From the NCBI GenBank assembly GCA_946885735.1, contig CAMPGW010000023.1, forward strand, positions 1 through 34,710: DNA of 34,710 nucleotides. The letters are read 5' to 3'. Under the pieces are notes generated by a model. It saw only the letters and a program-made list of their open reading frames with translations, was not told where the DNA came from and did no database searches. A program made the translations under genes and the position numbers. Source of the DNA: an uncultured Gammaproteobacteria bacterium. Its GTDB lineage: Bacteria > Pseudomonadota > Gammaproteobacteria > Xanthomonadales > Xanthomonadaceae. Positions 1 through 7,814 of the stretch are shown here, piece after piece (the first letter of the stretch is position 1; each line of letters begins with the position of its first letter).

Positions 1-95
1 CCGCCCGGCCGGATTGACTGGCCACGGACGGCCTTGTCGAATCCGGGCAGCGCGACAACCCCTCCCCGCCGCCGCCAAGCATTCGATGCCAGAAC

Positions 96-917
96 CTAGG
101 GAGCGATGAGGTCGGCCAGGCGAAAGCGGTGCGGGTTGCGGTAGAGGAGGGAGTGCAGCGCGTGGTTGCGCTTGAAGGGCTTCCAGGCGCCCTCGGCCTG
201 CGCGAGGCGGTCCGCGATGATCCACAGCACCGCCGGGTTCGCGCCCATGCCCATGTGGGTCGCGCTGACCTCGATGTTCTCCGCAATCGGCGATTCCTCC
301 GCCAGGCTCATCCGCCAGTTCACGATGCCATCGGTCTTGGACATGATCGAGGTGGTCGGCACGCTCGGTTCGCCGCTGACCAGTTCCATCAGGCGCTCGT
401 CGTCGTGGCGGAAGCCGCTGACGAGTTCGAACACGCGCCAGGCATTGGTGCCCTTGGGATGTCCCGTCAGCGGCGAGCCCAGGGTGATGACCTGGCGCAC
501 GCGTTCGGGCATCTGCAAGGCCATCGCGTTCGCCATCGCGCCGCCCAGCGACCAGCCCACCAGGCTGACCTTTTGCTTGTGCTGCTTCTGCACGGCGCGC
601 ACGCGGTCCACCATGCCCTTGATGACGTGGTCGCGCGGCCCGAAATTCGGACCGAGCTGCCACGGATAGCTGACGTAGCCGAGGCGGTCGAGGAAGCGCC
701 GCAGCGGAATCGTGCTGCTGTCGCCGGCGCACAGGCCCGGCAGCACGAGCACCGGATGGCCGTCGCCGCGCGGCGCCGACTTCAGGAAGGGCCAGGCGAG
801 CGCGAACGACGCCCACTCGAACATGGCGCGGCCCTCCATCGCCATCAGCAGGGCGGACGGGGACTTGAGGGTTTCGTGGGTCGCCGGACGGCGCGATTGC
901 GATGCGGATGCTTTCAT
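96..917 (-). CDS. alpha/beta hydrolase (lipase/esterase-like)
   Basis: A 273-residue alpha/beta-hydrolase-fold protein. The nucleophile elbow GWSLGG has its serine at residue 123, and the likely triad partners are Asp196 (in SKTDGIV) and His221 (in ATHMGMG). The VLVLPGL segment near residue 46 would form the oxyanion-hole strand. No signal peptide is evident, so it is probably cytoplasmic. The ATG at 917 was chosen because it overlaps the stop codon of the upstream WS/DGAT gene as ATGA; the longer upstream reading in this frame is arginine-rich shadow sequence over that gene. The coupling to a wax-ester/triacylglycerol synthase suggests a role in acyl-ester turnover, for example as a lipase or esterase. 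That role is inferred from context; substrate cannot be read from the sequence. A PHB-depolymerase-like or general esterase activity is possible. Confidence 0.88.
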   Translation of the reverse strand: MKASASQSRRPATHETLKSPSALLMAMEGRAMFEWASFALAWPFLKSAPRGDGHPVLVLPGLCAGDSSTIPLRRFLDRLGYVSYPWQLGPNFGPRDHVIKGMVDRVRAVQKQHKQKVSLVGWSLGGAMANAMALQMPERVRQVITLGSPLTGHPKGTNAWRVFELVSGFRHDDERLMELVSGEPSVPTTSIMSKTDGIVNWRMSLAEESPIAENIEVSATHMGMGANPAVLWIIADRLAQAEGAWKPFKRNHALHSLLYRNPHRFRLADLIAP

Positions 918-2320
918 GGGAGGCGGGAACTCAGGTCCTGCAGGGCCGCGGCGATCGCCCGGGCGACGCGCTCGGGCCGGGCGACGACGTCGCGGGCCGC
1001 GGTCAGCCCGAACTCGAGCTGGCCTGCGTAGCTTTGCACGGTGATGTTGAACGCCAGCCCGTGGGTCACGATCGAGACAGGATGGTAATGGCGCACGCGG
1101 GCGCCGGCGAGGTAAAGCGGTACCGGCGGACCCGGCACGTTGGAGATGGCGACGTTCGCCAATGCGGGCAGGCGCTCGGCGATGCGCCCCGTGGACCACA
1201 GGCGCGACAGTCCCGAGGCCCAGATCGGTGCGGCCAGGCCGGGGAAATCGGTCGGGATCAGGCCGCGGAAGGCGGCCAGCCGGCGCTTGATCTGCGCCGT
1301 GGACGCCTGGATCGCGCGCAGGCGTTCGACCGGGTCGGCGACGTCGGTGGCGAGCGCGCACTGCACCATCGAGACCTGGTTGTTGATCTCGCCGTTGCCG
1401 TGCTCGCGCAGCGAGACCGGCATCGCCGCCACCAGAGACTTGCGCGGGAGCGCGTCGGCGCCCGCCAGCAGGTCACGCAAGGCCGCGGCGCACAGCGCCA
1501 GCACGACGTCGTTGAGGCTGGCGCCGAACCCGCGCGCCACCCGCTTCACCTCGTCGAGCGGCAGCGACAGCGCGGCGAAGCTGCGGGCCGGGCCGATCTT
1601 GCGGTTGAACACGCTGCGCGGCGCGACCAGCAGGTGCTCGCGCAGGTTCGCGATCGCGCCGATGGCCTGGCCGATGCCTCCGACCGACTTCACCGTCGCG
1701 GGAAGTGCCTGCAGCAGCCGGGCGAACTGCAACACGGTCGAGCGCGTGGCCGCGGTGGCGATCTCGCCGCGCCCGGGCGTGGTGGCGGCCCGAAGGGTGC
1801 GCGCGCCACGGCGGGTGCCCGAGGGTTGCGTATCCAGCAGGGCCTGCGCCAGCGCCACGCCACCCTGGCCGTCGAGCAGCGCGTGGTGCACCTTCGAGTA
1901 CAACGCGACTTCGCCCGGCGCCGAGTTCTCGATCACCACGAACTGCCACAGCGGGCGATCGCGCGGCAGCGCCTCGGCGTGCAAGCGTCCGACGAGCGCC
2001 ATCAATGCCGCCTCGCCGCCCGCGCCCGGAAGGCGACGCCGGCGCACGTGCCTGCGCAGGTCCAGCGCGCCGGCTTCCATCCAGACCGGATGGCCGAGGT
2101 CGAGCGGTGCGTCCTTGAGCACGCGTCGCAGCGCGGGTGCGCGCGGCAGGCGCGCCGACACGTGGTCCATCAGGCGTGCGTGGAAATCGCCGGAGCCCTC
2201 CGGCCAGTCGAGCCGCATCAGGCTGCCGACGTGCATCGGCGTGCCGGCGGACTCCAGGTAGAGGAAGGCGGCGTCGAGACCGCTGAGCGGCGTGAGCGTT
2301 CGGGCGGTCGCGGAGGGCAT
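914..2320 (-). CDS. wax ester synthase / diacylglycerol acyltransferase (WS/DGAT family)
   Basis: A 468-residue member of the bacterial WS/DGAT family, which joins acyl-CoA to a fatty alcohol or diacylglycerol to make wax esters or triacylglycerol. The catalytic HHxxxDG motif is intact as HHALLDG at residues 145-151. Other family landmarks are present: the N-terminal PLSGLDAAFLYLE, the RPLWQ strand before the active site, LNDVVLA in the second half, and NVPGPPVPLYLAG near the C-terminus. The length fits the family norm of about 450-480 residues. Its stop codon overlaps the start of the downstream hydrolase by 4 nt, implying translational coupling. An acyl-CoA dehydrogenase gene lies 90 bp upstream on the same strand. 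Whether wax ester or triacylglycerol is the main product cannot be told from the sequence. Confidence 0.93.
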   Translation of the reverse strand: MPSATARTLTPLSGLDAAFLYLESAGTPMHVGSLMRLDWPEGSGDFHARLMDHVSARLPRAPALRRVLKDAPLDLGHPVWMEAGALDLRRHVRRRRLPGAGGEAALMALVGRLHAEALPRDRPLWQFVVIENSAPGEVALYSKVHHALLDGQGGVALAQALLDTQPSGTRRGARTLRAATTPGRGEIATAATRSTVLQFARLLQALPATVKSVGGIGQAIGAIANLREHLLVAPRSVFNRKIGPARSFAALSLPLDEVKRVARGFGASLNDVVLALCAAALRDLLAGADALPRKSLVAAMPVSLREHGNGEINNQVSMVQCALATDVADPVERLRAIQASTAQIKRRLAAFRGLIPTDFPGLAAPIWASGLSRLWSTGRIAERLPALANVAISNVPGPPVPLYLAGARVRHYHPVSIVTHGLAFNITVQSYAGQLEFGLTAARDVVARPERVARAIAAALQDLSSRLP

Positions 2321-2410
2321 TCGCAGCGACGATACGCCGAAACCGGTCGCGTGGGCAGCGTCCGCGGCAGAGTGTGAAGGACAGCACAGCCGCGAAGGAC
2401 AAGCCCGCCT

Positions 2411-4156
2411 TCAGAACTCGTCGGCGCTCGCGTCCAGGGTCGTTCGATCGAGCGTGAGATCGGCGTGGTGCAGGACCGCGGGCAGTTCGTGGCGGAAGAA
2501 ATACGCGCAGGCGCGCAGCTTGCCGCGGTAGAAGGCGACATCGCCGTCGCTGGCCCGTGGCAACGCCGCGGTGGCCAGGCCTGCCTGGCGCAGCCACATC
2601 CAAGCCACCAGCACGTGGCCAAAGAGGGTGAGGTAACCCGAGGCATTGGCCAGGGCCAGCCGCGACTCGCCGCGGGCGAGGGCCGCCGCCGCGGCATCGG
2701 TGGCGGCGCGCACGCGCAGGCAGGCGCCTTCGAGGGCATCGGCGTGCTCGCGCAGGGAGGGCACGACCGCCGCCGCGGCGATCGCCTCGCCGATCTCGAG
2801 CAGGATTGCGCGCAGGGCCGCGCCGTCGGCCATCATCGCCTTGCGCCCGAGCAGGTCGATCGCCTGGATGCCGTTGCTGCCCTCGTGGATCGGATTGAGG
2901 CGGTTGTCGCGCCAGAATTGTTCGACCGGATAGTCGCGCGTGTAGCCGTAGCCGCCGAGCACCTGGATCGCGAGGTCGTTGGCGCGCGTGCACCATTCCG
3001 CCGACCAGGCCTTCACCACCGGGGTCAGCAGCTCGAGCTTGAGCGAGGCCGCTTCGCGCTGCGCCGGATCCGCCGCCTGGTCGCGCTCGTCCACCAGCAG
3101 GCCGGCGCGCAACGCCAGCGCGAGCGCGCCTTCGCACCAGGACTTCTGCTGCAGCAGCATGCGCCGCACGTCGGCATGCTCGATGATCGGCACCGCGGGC
3201 GAGGCCGGGTCCTTCTGCTCGGGATGGCGGCCCTGGCGACGCTCCTTCGCGTAGCCGAGCGCATAGTGGTAGCCGGCCAGGCCCTGCATGATCGCGCCCA
3301 TGCCGACGCCGATCCGCGCCTCGTTCATCATGTGGAACATTTGCGCCAAGCCCTGGCCGGGCTGGCCGACCAGCGTGGCGATGCAATCGCCCGCCTCGCC
3401 GAAGGACAGCACCGTGTTGACGATGCCGCGCTGGCCCACCTTGTGGTTCAAGCCCGCCAACCGCACGTCGTTGCGCTCGCCCAGGCGTCCGTCGGCGTCC
3501 ACCCGGATCCGCGGCACCACGAACAGGCTCAGCCCCTTCACCCCCGGCGGCGCGCCGGCGATCCGCGCGAGCACGAGGTGCACGATGTTCTCGGCGAGTT
3601 CGTGCTCACCGGCGGAGATCCACATCTTCTGCCCCGACAGGCGGAAACGGCCGTCGCCAGCGGGCTCGGCGCGGGTGGCGATGTCGCCCAGCGACGAGCC
3701 GGCCTGCGGCTCGCTCAGGCACATCGTGCCGAGGTAGCGGCCTTCCAGGATCGGCTGGCGGTACAGGCGGCGCTGCTCGTCGCTGCCGTGCACGCCCAGC
3801 AGGTTGGCGACGCCGCGCGCAAGCAGGGCGTAGCCAGTGGTGGAAACGTTCGCCGCGAGGAAGTCGGCATCGCAAAGCAGCGCCACGGCATAGGGCAGTT
3901 GCAGGCCGCCATCGTCCTCGTCCGCGAGCAGGGCGCTGAATCCGGCCTGCGCATACGCGTCGAGCGCGGTTTTCACGTCGGGATGCAGGCGCACCCGGCC
4001 ATCCTCGATCCGCGGCTCGGCCTGGTCGGCGGCGCGGTTGTGCGGGGCGAAGCGTTCGCGCGCGAGTCGCGCGGACGCCTCCATCACGCCATCGAAATCA
4101 TCGAGCGTGTGGGAGCGAAAGCGGGGATGGTCGAGCAGCGGCGCGAGCGGCCACAA
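2411..4156 (-). CDS. acyl-CoA dehydrogenase, long (about 600-residue) form
   Basis: FAD-dependent acyl-CoA dehydrogenase with a C-terminal extension, of the roughly 600-residue type that oxidises acyl-CoA in beta-oxidation or related pathways. The core shows LSEPQAGSSLGDIATRA (flavin/substrate loop), GQKMWISAGEHELAENI, and GGYGYTRDYPVEQFWRDNR followed by IHEGSNGIQAIDLLGRK. The Glu in IHEG (residue 425 from the TTG used here) is the probable catalytic base. The start is uncertain. The first ATG/GTG/TTG codon in frame is TTG at 4156, but the frame is open for 14 more codons up to an in-frame TAG at 4199-4201 that ends the upstream gene. Those codons read LLPERERRFLTREL, which resembles the usual family N-terminus. 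A CTG at 4195 or 4192 may be the real start. The stretch 2321-2410 after this gene shows no feature. Confidence 0.9.
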   Translation of the reverse strand: MWPLAPLLDHPRFRSHTLDDFDGVMEASARLARERFAPHNRAADQAEPRIEDGRVRLHPDVKTALDAYAQAGFSALLADEDDGGLQLPYAVALLCDADFLAANVSTTGYALLARGVANLLGVHGSDEQRRLYRQPILEGRYLGTMCLSEPQAGSSLGDIATRAEPAGDGRFRLSGQKMWISAGEHELAENIVHLVLARIAGAPPGVKGLSLFVVPRIRVDADGRLGERNDVRLAGLNHKVGQRGIVNTVLSFGEAGDCIATLVGQPGQGLAQMFHMMNEARIGVGMGAIMQGLAGYHYALGYAKERRQGRHPEQKDPASPAVPIIEHADVRRMLLQQKSWCEGALALALRAGLLVDERDQAADPAQREAASLKLELLTPVVKAWSAEWCTRANDLAIQVLGGYGYTRDYPVEQFWRDNRLNPIHEGSNGIQAIDLLGRKAMMADGAALRAILLEIGEAIAAAAVVPSLREHADALEGACLRVRAATDAAAAALARGESRLALANASGYLTLFGHVLVAWMWLRQAGLATAALPRASDGDVAFYRGKLRACAYFFRHELPAVLHHADLTLDRTTLDASADEF

Positions 4157-4198
4157 CTCACGGGTGAGGAAGCGCCGTTCGCGCTCGGGCAGCAGGGC

Positions 4199-5137
4199 CT
4201 AGAGGTCCTGCTGGTAACGCACGTAGGGCACGCGGCCCTCGTCGGCCTCGGCCGGCGGCGCGTCCGGCAGGCCGAACGGATTCTTGCCGCGGGTGACGAG
4301 GTTGTCGGCACCCACCGAAATCTTCGCGCGCCACGGCGCGCGCCAGGTGACGCCGGCGCCGACGCTGCTGTAGCGGCTCGGCTGGCCGGGCACTTCGATC
4401 ATCTGGCCGGTGATCTCGCCGCCGAAACGGCCGATGCCGCCGCGCAGGCTGAGGCTGCCGGTGTTCCACTCCGGCGGCAGGCCGCCGGGAATCTGGTCGG
4501 TGGGGATCAGGCGTACGCGGGCCAGCGTGCCGCCGATGCTCACCCAGCTTTGCGTGCCCACCGATACCTGGCCGATGAGACTGGCGTTGCGGCTGTCGAG
4601 CGAGGCCATGCCGCCGCCCAAAAGGCTGTCGAGCAGGCGGCGATCGGTGGACACGGGGCCGACCGGGCTGGTGCCGGCAAGGGCTTCGCGATTCACGCCG
4701 AGGCTGCCGGTGAGGCTGCTGCGCGCCTTCTGCAACTGCAACAGGCCGTTGACGCCGGTCTTGCTGCCGGGCAATGCGGTGGCGCCCTGGTTGCCCAGGT
4801 TGACCAGCATGCAGTGGCCGGCCATGGAGCCGACGCTGGTGATCACGCTGCCGTTGTTGCACAGCACGCCCATGCCCGGGTTTGCTTCCAGCGACAGCCC
4901 GGCGCGCAGGCCGAGGCCGTTGCCGGCGGCGCGGCCCGGCCGGATGACGCGCTGGGAGGGCAGGCCCGGCACCACCGAGGGTTCGATCAGCAGCAGGCCG
5001 TCGACCTGGCCGCTGGTGTTCCACAGCGGCAGGACGGTGGTGTTGGATGCCTGCGCCGGCGGCACCACGGTCGGCTGCGCGAACGCCACCGACCCGGCGA
5101 GGGCAAGTGACAGGCAGGCGATGTGGATGAGTTTCAC
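4199..5137 (-). CDS. secreted or outer-membrane protein of unknown function
   Basis: 312 residues starting with GTG. The first 20 residues form a clear Sec signal peptide ending AFA, with cleavage likely before Gln21. The mature part is rich in Gly, Ser, Leu and short alternating polar/apolar stretches, such as RYSSVGAGVTWRAPWRAKIS and LSLRGGIGRFGGEITGQM, which suggest beta-strands. Two cysteines, in GVLCNNGS and AGHCMLV, could form one disulfide. I recognise no family; a small outer-membrane barrel or periplasmic beta protein is an inference. It precedes the acyl-CoA dehydrogenase: its TAG stop at 4199-4201 lies in the frame of that gene, directly before the first possible CTG start, so the two are probably co-transcribed. 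A purine-rich AGGA lies about 12 nt before the start. The AT-rich palindromic stretch upstream probably holds its promoter. Confidence 0.75.
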   Translation of the reverse strand: MKLIHIACLSLALAGSVAFAQPTVVPPAQASNTTVLPLWNTSGQVDGLLLIEPSVVPGLPSQRVIRPGRAAGNGLGLRAGLSLEANPGMGVLCNNGSVITSVGSMAGHCMLVNLGNQGATALPGSKTGVNGLLQLQKARSSLTGSLGVNREALAGTSPVGPVSTDRRLLDSLLGGGMASLDSRNASLIGQVSVGTQSWVSIGGTLARVRLIPTDQIPGGLPPEWNTGSLSLRGGIGRFGGEITGQMIEVPGQPSRYSSVGAGVTWRAPWRAKISVGADNLVTRGKNPFGLPDAPPAEADEGRVPYVRYQQDL

Positions 5138-5197
5138 GGCGGCAGCAATCCTCGTTGCGACTCTGACGAACGGGGTGGGAAAAAGTTCCCCGGTCGG

Positions 5198-5240
5198 TGT
5201 ACCGGCCGGATACCGGTATTTACGTTAATTTAACGGTAAC
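5198..5240. promoter_or_regulatory. AT-rich palindromic stretch upstream of the gene ending at 5137 (candidate promoter/operator)
   Basis: In a strongly GC-rich window this intergenic segment has a run of A/T and stacked symmetric sequences: CCGGCCGG at 5202-5209, TACCGGTA at 5211-5218, and CGTTAA-T-TTAACG at 5223-5235, a perfect 6-bp inverted repeat around one base. It lies 60-105 bp upstream of a minus-strand GTG start at 5137 and just beyond the 3' end of hslO. The position and symmetry suit a dimeric repressor or activator site, or the promoter itself. No regulator can be named. Confidence 0.4.
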
Positions 5241-5261
5241 CGGGAAGGAAATCCAGCGCTG

Positions 5262-6182
5262 CTATTGCAGGCGTTCAGACCCCGGTGCGTTTGGACCCGC
5301 GCCCTGGAACAGGGTCAGCAGCTCCGCCTCGGCGAAGGCATAGCCCTGACCGCAGAAGTCGCAATGGACCTCGGTCAGACCATCCCGGGCGGTGGACAGG
5401 GCCTCCTCCGGACCGAGGGTCCGCAGGACTTCGGCCACCCGCTCCCGCGAGCAGGAGCATCCGAAGGCCAGCGGCCGGTCGCCGAGCAGGCGCACCCCGT
5501 CTTCGTGGAAAAGCCGCTGCAGCAGGGTGTGGCTGTGCAGGCCGAGTAGCTCGTGCGGTCCCAGCGTGTCGAACAGGACCGAGGCGCGATCCCAGCCATC
5601 GGGGTCGCCATGCCCGCTGGGGAGCTGCTGCAACATGATGGCGGCGGCCCGGCGCTCGTCGGCGGCCAGCAGGACCCGGGTCGGCAACTGTTCGGACTGG
5701 GCGAAGTAGTCCTCGAACGCCGCCGACAGCGAATCGGCGTCGAGCCCGACCAGTCCCTGGTAGCGAACCATGTCCTGGCCGCCGGGCGGCAGGCTCTCGA
5801 TGGTGATCGCCAGTACCGAGCCCGGTCCGAAGGCTCGCGGCGTGAGCGGCGCCGGCAGCGGCTCCTCGAAGTGCGCCAGGCCGCGCACGGTGCCTTCGGC
5901 CGTGCATTCGGCGAACAGGGTGCGCAGCGCTCCGGTGCCGCGCAGCTGCACGCTCAGCCGCCCGTCCACCTTGGCGTGGCCGGTGAGCAGGGCCGCCGCC
6001 GCGCAGGTTTCGCCCAGGCGTTCGGCGACCGCCGGCGGGTAGCTGACGCGCGATGCCACCGCCTGCCAGGCTTCGTCCAGGTGCACCAGCACGCCGCGCA
6101 CACCCGAGCGGTCGAGCAGGAAGCGCGTGAGCTTGTCGCGGTCGAGGTCGGGGGCCGGGTCGTGCGTTGCGGGATCGGACAT
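5262..6182 (-). CDS. hslO: Hsp33 redox-regulated chaperone
   Basis: A 306-residue Hsp33, a cytoplasmic holdase that becomes active on oxidation and protects unfolding proteins during oxidative stress. The C-terminal zinc-binding redox switch is complete: Cys242-x-Cys244 in GCSCSRERV and Cys274-x-x-Cys277 in CDFCGQGY, with the usual spacing of about 30 residues. The N-terminal body shows typical features, including LTGHAKVDGRLSVQLRG and LPPGGQDMVRYQGLV. The ATG at 6182 was chosen because the protein begins MSDPATHDPAPDLDRDKLTRF, and the length then matches the family (about 290-300). Codons further upstream run into the divergent neighbour's leader. The gene is monocistronic on the minus strand and shares a 58-bp spacer with the gene at 6241. 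Confidence 0.95.
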   Translation of the reverse strand: MSDPATHDPAPDLDRDKLTRFLLDRSGVRGVLVHLDEAWQAVASRVSYPPAVAERLGETCAAAALLTGHAKVDGRLSVQLRGTGALRTLFAECTAEGTVRGLAHFEEPLPAPLTPRAFGPGSVLAITIESLPPGGQDMVRYQGLVGLDADSLSAAFEDYFAQSEQLPTRVLLAADERRAAAIMLQQLPSGHGDPDGWDRASVLFDTLGPHELLGLHSHTLLQRLFHEDGVRLLGDRPLAFGCSCSRERVAEVLRTLGPEEALSTARDGLTEVHCDFCGQGYAFAEAELLTLFQGAGPNAPGSERLQ

Positions 6183-6240
6183 GGACGATGCTCGGAAGGG
6201 CGGGTACCGGCTATGCTTGCGCGCACTCCGGAGGGACAAG

Positions 6241-7071
6241 ATGGTCATTGCACGCGTGACGATCAAGGCCTGCCTGCTATGCGCGGGTCTGTTGGCCGCC
6301 ACCACCGCGGCGGCGGGCGACTATGAGGACCTGGTCGCCGCCGAGCAGCGTTTCGCCGCCGATGCCGCGACCCGCGGCACGCGCGCCGCCTTCCTCGAGG
6401 CGCTGGCGCCGGACGGCCTGGTCTACGCCCCGGGCCCGACCCACGGCAAGCGCAACTGGGAAGCGCGACCGGACGATGGCAGTCGCCTGGAATGGGCCCC
6501 GGAAGTGGCCGAGATCGCCGCCAGCGGAGACCTCGGCTATACCAGCGGACCGTTCCGCTTCATCCCCGCCGGCGCCGAGGCGCCGGCAGCGTTCGGGCAC
6601 TACCTTTCGGTGTGGCGCAAGGATGCCGAGGGCAAATGGACCCTGGTCATCGACCACGGCGTGGGCCACGCGGAAGCCGCCTTCCCGGAGTCGGTGATCC
6701 GGCGTGGCGGGGTCGCCCTGGGCGCAGCGCCGACCTGGCCCGTCGGTCGCGCCGAGCTGCGCAGCGCGGACCTGTTGCCTGCGGGAGAGCTCAATCCACG
6801 GCTGGTGGCTGCCGACTTCCTGAAGCTGCGCAACGGCGCGCTGCCCGACGGCAAGGCCGAGGGCGTGGCCATGCCCAGCACCGCCACGCGCCTGGACACC
6901 GGGCAGGTCCTGTCCGCGGCGGGCGATCTCGCCGTGACCTGGGGCGGCGGCGAGGGCTCGCCGTCGTGGCTACGGGTCTGGCGCCGTCCCACGGTCAGCG
7001 ATGCACCGGGCAAGGGCTGGGTGCTGGCGGTGGACCTGGCCCGTCCCGCGCCGCGACCCCCCGAGTCCTAG
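6241..7071 (+). CDS. secreted protein with two NTF2-like (DUF4440/SnoaL-type) halves
   Basis: 276 residues with a Sec signal peptide (about 1-25, ending TAAAG). The first half (about 27-145) resembles the DUF4440/SnoaL group of NTF2-like proteins: DYEDLVAAEQRFAADAATRG, then IAASGDLGYTSGPFRF (92-107) and YLSVWRKDAEGKWTLVIDHG (121-140). The second half (about 186-270) repeats the pattern in degenerate form, with LSAAGDLAVTWGGG (224-237) and WLRVWRRPTV...GWVLAVDLAR (243-268). A tandem duplication is therefore likely. NTF2-like folds may bind small ligands or act as enzymes; no catalytic residues can be named. The ATG at 6241 follows GGAGGG at a 6-7 nt gap and gives the signal peptide; an in-frame ATG further upstream lies inside hslO. 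The stop TAG touches the GTG of mtgA with no gap, which suggests coupled translation and a periplasmic or cell-wall context. Confidence 0.82.
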   Translation: MVIARVTIKACLLCAGLLAATTAAAGDYEDLVAAEQRFAADAATRGTRAAFLEALAPDGLVYAPGPTHGKRNWEARPDDGSRLEWAPEVAEIAASGDLGYTSGPFRFIPAGAEAPAAFGHYLSVWRKDAEGKWTLVIDHGVGHAEAAFPESVIRRGGVALGAAPTWPVGRAELRSADLLPAGELNPRLVAADFLKLRNGALPDGKAEGVAMPSTATRLDTGQVLSAAGDLAVTWGGGEGSPSWLRVWRRPTVSDAPGKGWVLAVDLARPAPRPPES

Positions 7072-7791
7072 GTGGCGGCCGCGGCCAAGCGCGGTTGGCG
7101 CCTCTGGGCGCGCCGCCTGCTGTTCTGGCTGCCGCTGTGGCTGGCGGGCCTGAGCATCCTGCAGGTGCTGGTGATGCGCTGGGTTCCGCCGGCCACGAGC
7201 GCCTTCATGATGGCGCGACAGTTCGAGGCGATCGGCGAGCGCGACTGGGACTTCCGCCTCGATTACCGCTGGCGTCGCCTCGAGGGCCTTTCGCCGCACC
7301 TGCCGATCGCGCTGGTGGCGGCGGAAGACCAGATGTTCCCGGCCCACCACGGCTTCGACTTCAAGGCCATCGACAGGGCGATGCGGCACAACCAGCGCGG
7401 CAAGCGCGTGCGCGGCGCCAGCACCATCAGCCAGCAGGTGGCCAAGAACCTGTTCCTGTGGAAGGGCCGTAGCTGGCTGCGCAAGGGACTGGAGGCCTGG
7501 TACACCGTGCTGATCGAAACCCTGTGGCCGAAATCGCGGATCCTGGAGGTCTACGCCAACATCGCCGAGTTCGGCGACGGCGTGTACGGCGCGGAGGCGG
7601 CCGCGCGCCGCTTCTTCGGCAAGCCGGCCTCGGCGCTGACGCCGGCCGAGAGCGCGCGACTGGCCGCGGTGCTGCCGAGCCCGAGGCGCTACAACGCCGC
7701 CAGGCCCGGTCCGTACGTGCAGCGCCGCGCCCGGGCGATCGAGCGCCAGGTCCGCAACCTCGGCGGCCGGGCCTACCTGGCGCCACGCTGA
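7072..7791 (+). CDS. mtgA: monofunctional peptidoglycan glycosyltransferase
   Basis: A 239-residue GT51 family enzyme that polymerises lipid II into glycan strands without a transpeptidase domain. A single N-terminal membrane anchor spans about residues 16-36. The catalytic motif [12 protein letters not shown] has its essential Glu at residue 85. Further GT51 motifs are [17 protein letters not shown] and [20 protein letters not shown], followed by [20 protein letters not shown]. The length matches MtgA (about 240). The start is GTG at 7072, immediately after the TAG of the upstream gene; no good ribosome site is visible, so translation probably relies on re-initiation. The active site lies on the periplasmic face of the inner membrane. 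Confidence 0.96.
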   Translation: MAAAAKRGWRLWARRLLFWLPLWLAGLSILQVLVMRWVPPATSAFMMARQFEAIGERDWDFRLDYRWRRLEGLSPHLPIALVAAEDQMFPAHHGFDFKAIDRAMRHNQRGKRVRGASTISQQVAKNLFLWKGRSWLRKGLEAWYTVLIETLWPKSRILEVYANIAEFGDGVYGAEAAARRFFGKPASALTPAESARLAAVLPSPRRYNAARPGPYVQRRARAIERQVRNLGGRAYLAPR

Positions 7792-7814
7792 CCCGGCCCG
7801 CGTATCCTCCCGCC

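Noticed and set aside
918..1361. N-terminal extension of the alpha/beta hydrolase
   Set aside because: The extension is Arg/Pro-rich and lies wholly in WS/DGAT in another frame. The ATG at 917 fits the ATGA overlap and the protein fold.
2465..5110. A plus-strand open frame of 881 codons across three minus-strand genes
   Set aside because: It crosses several real gene boundaries and has no recognisable domain. It is an antisense artefact of high GC.
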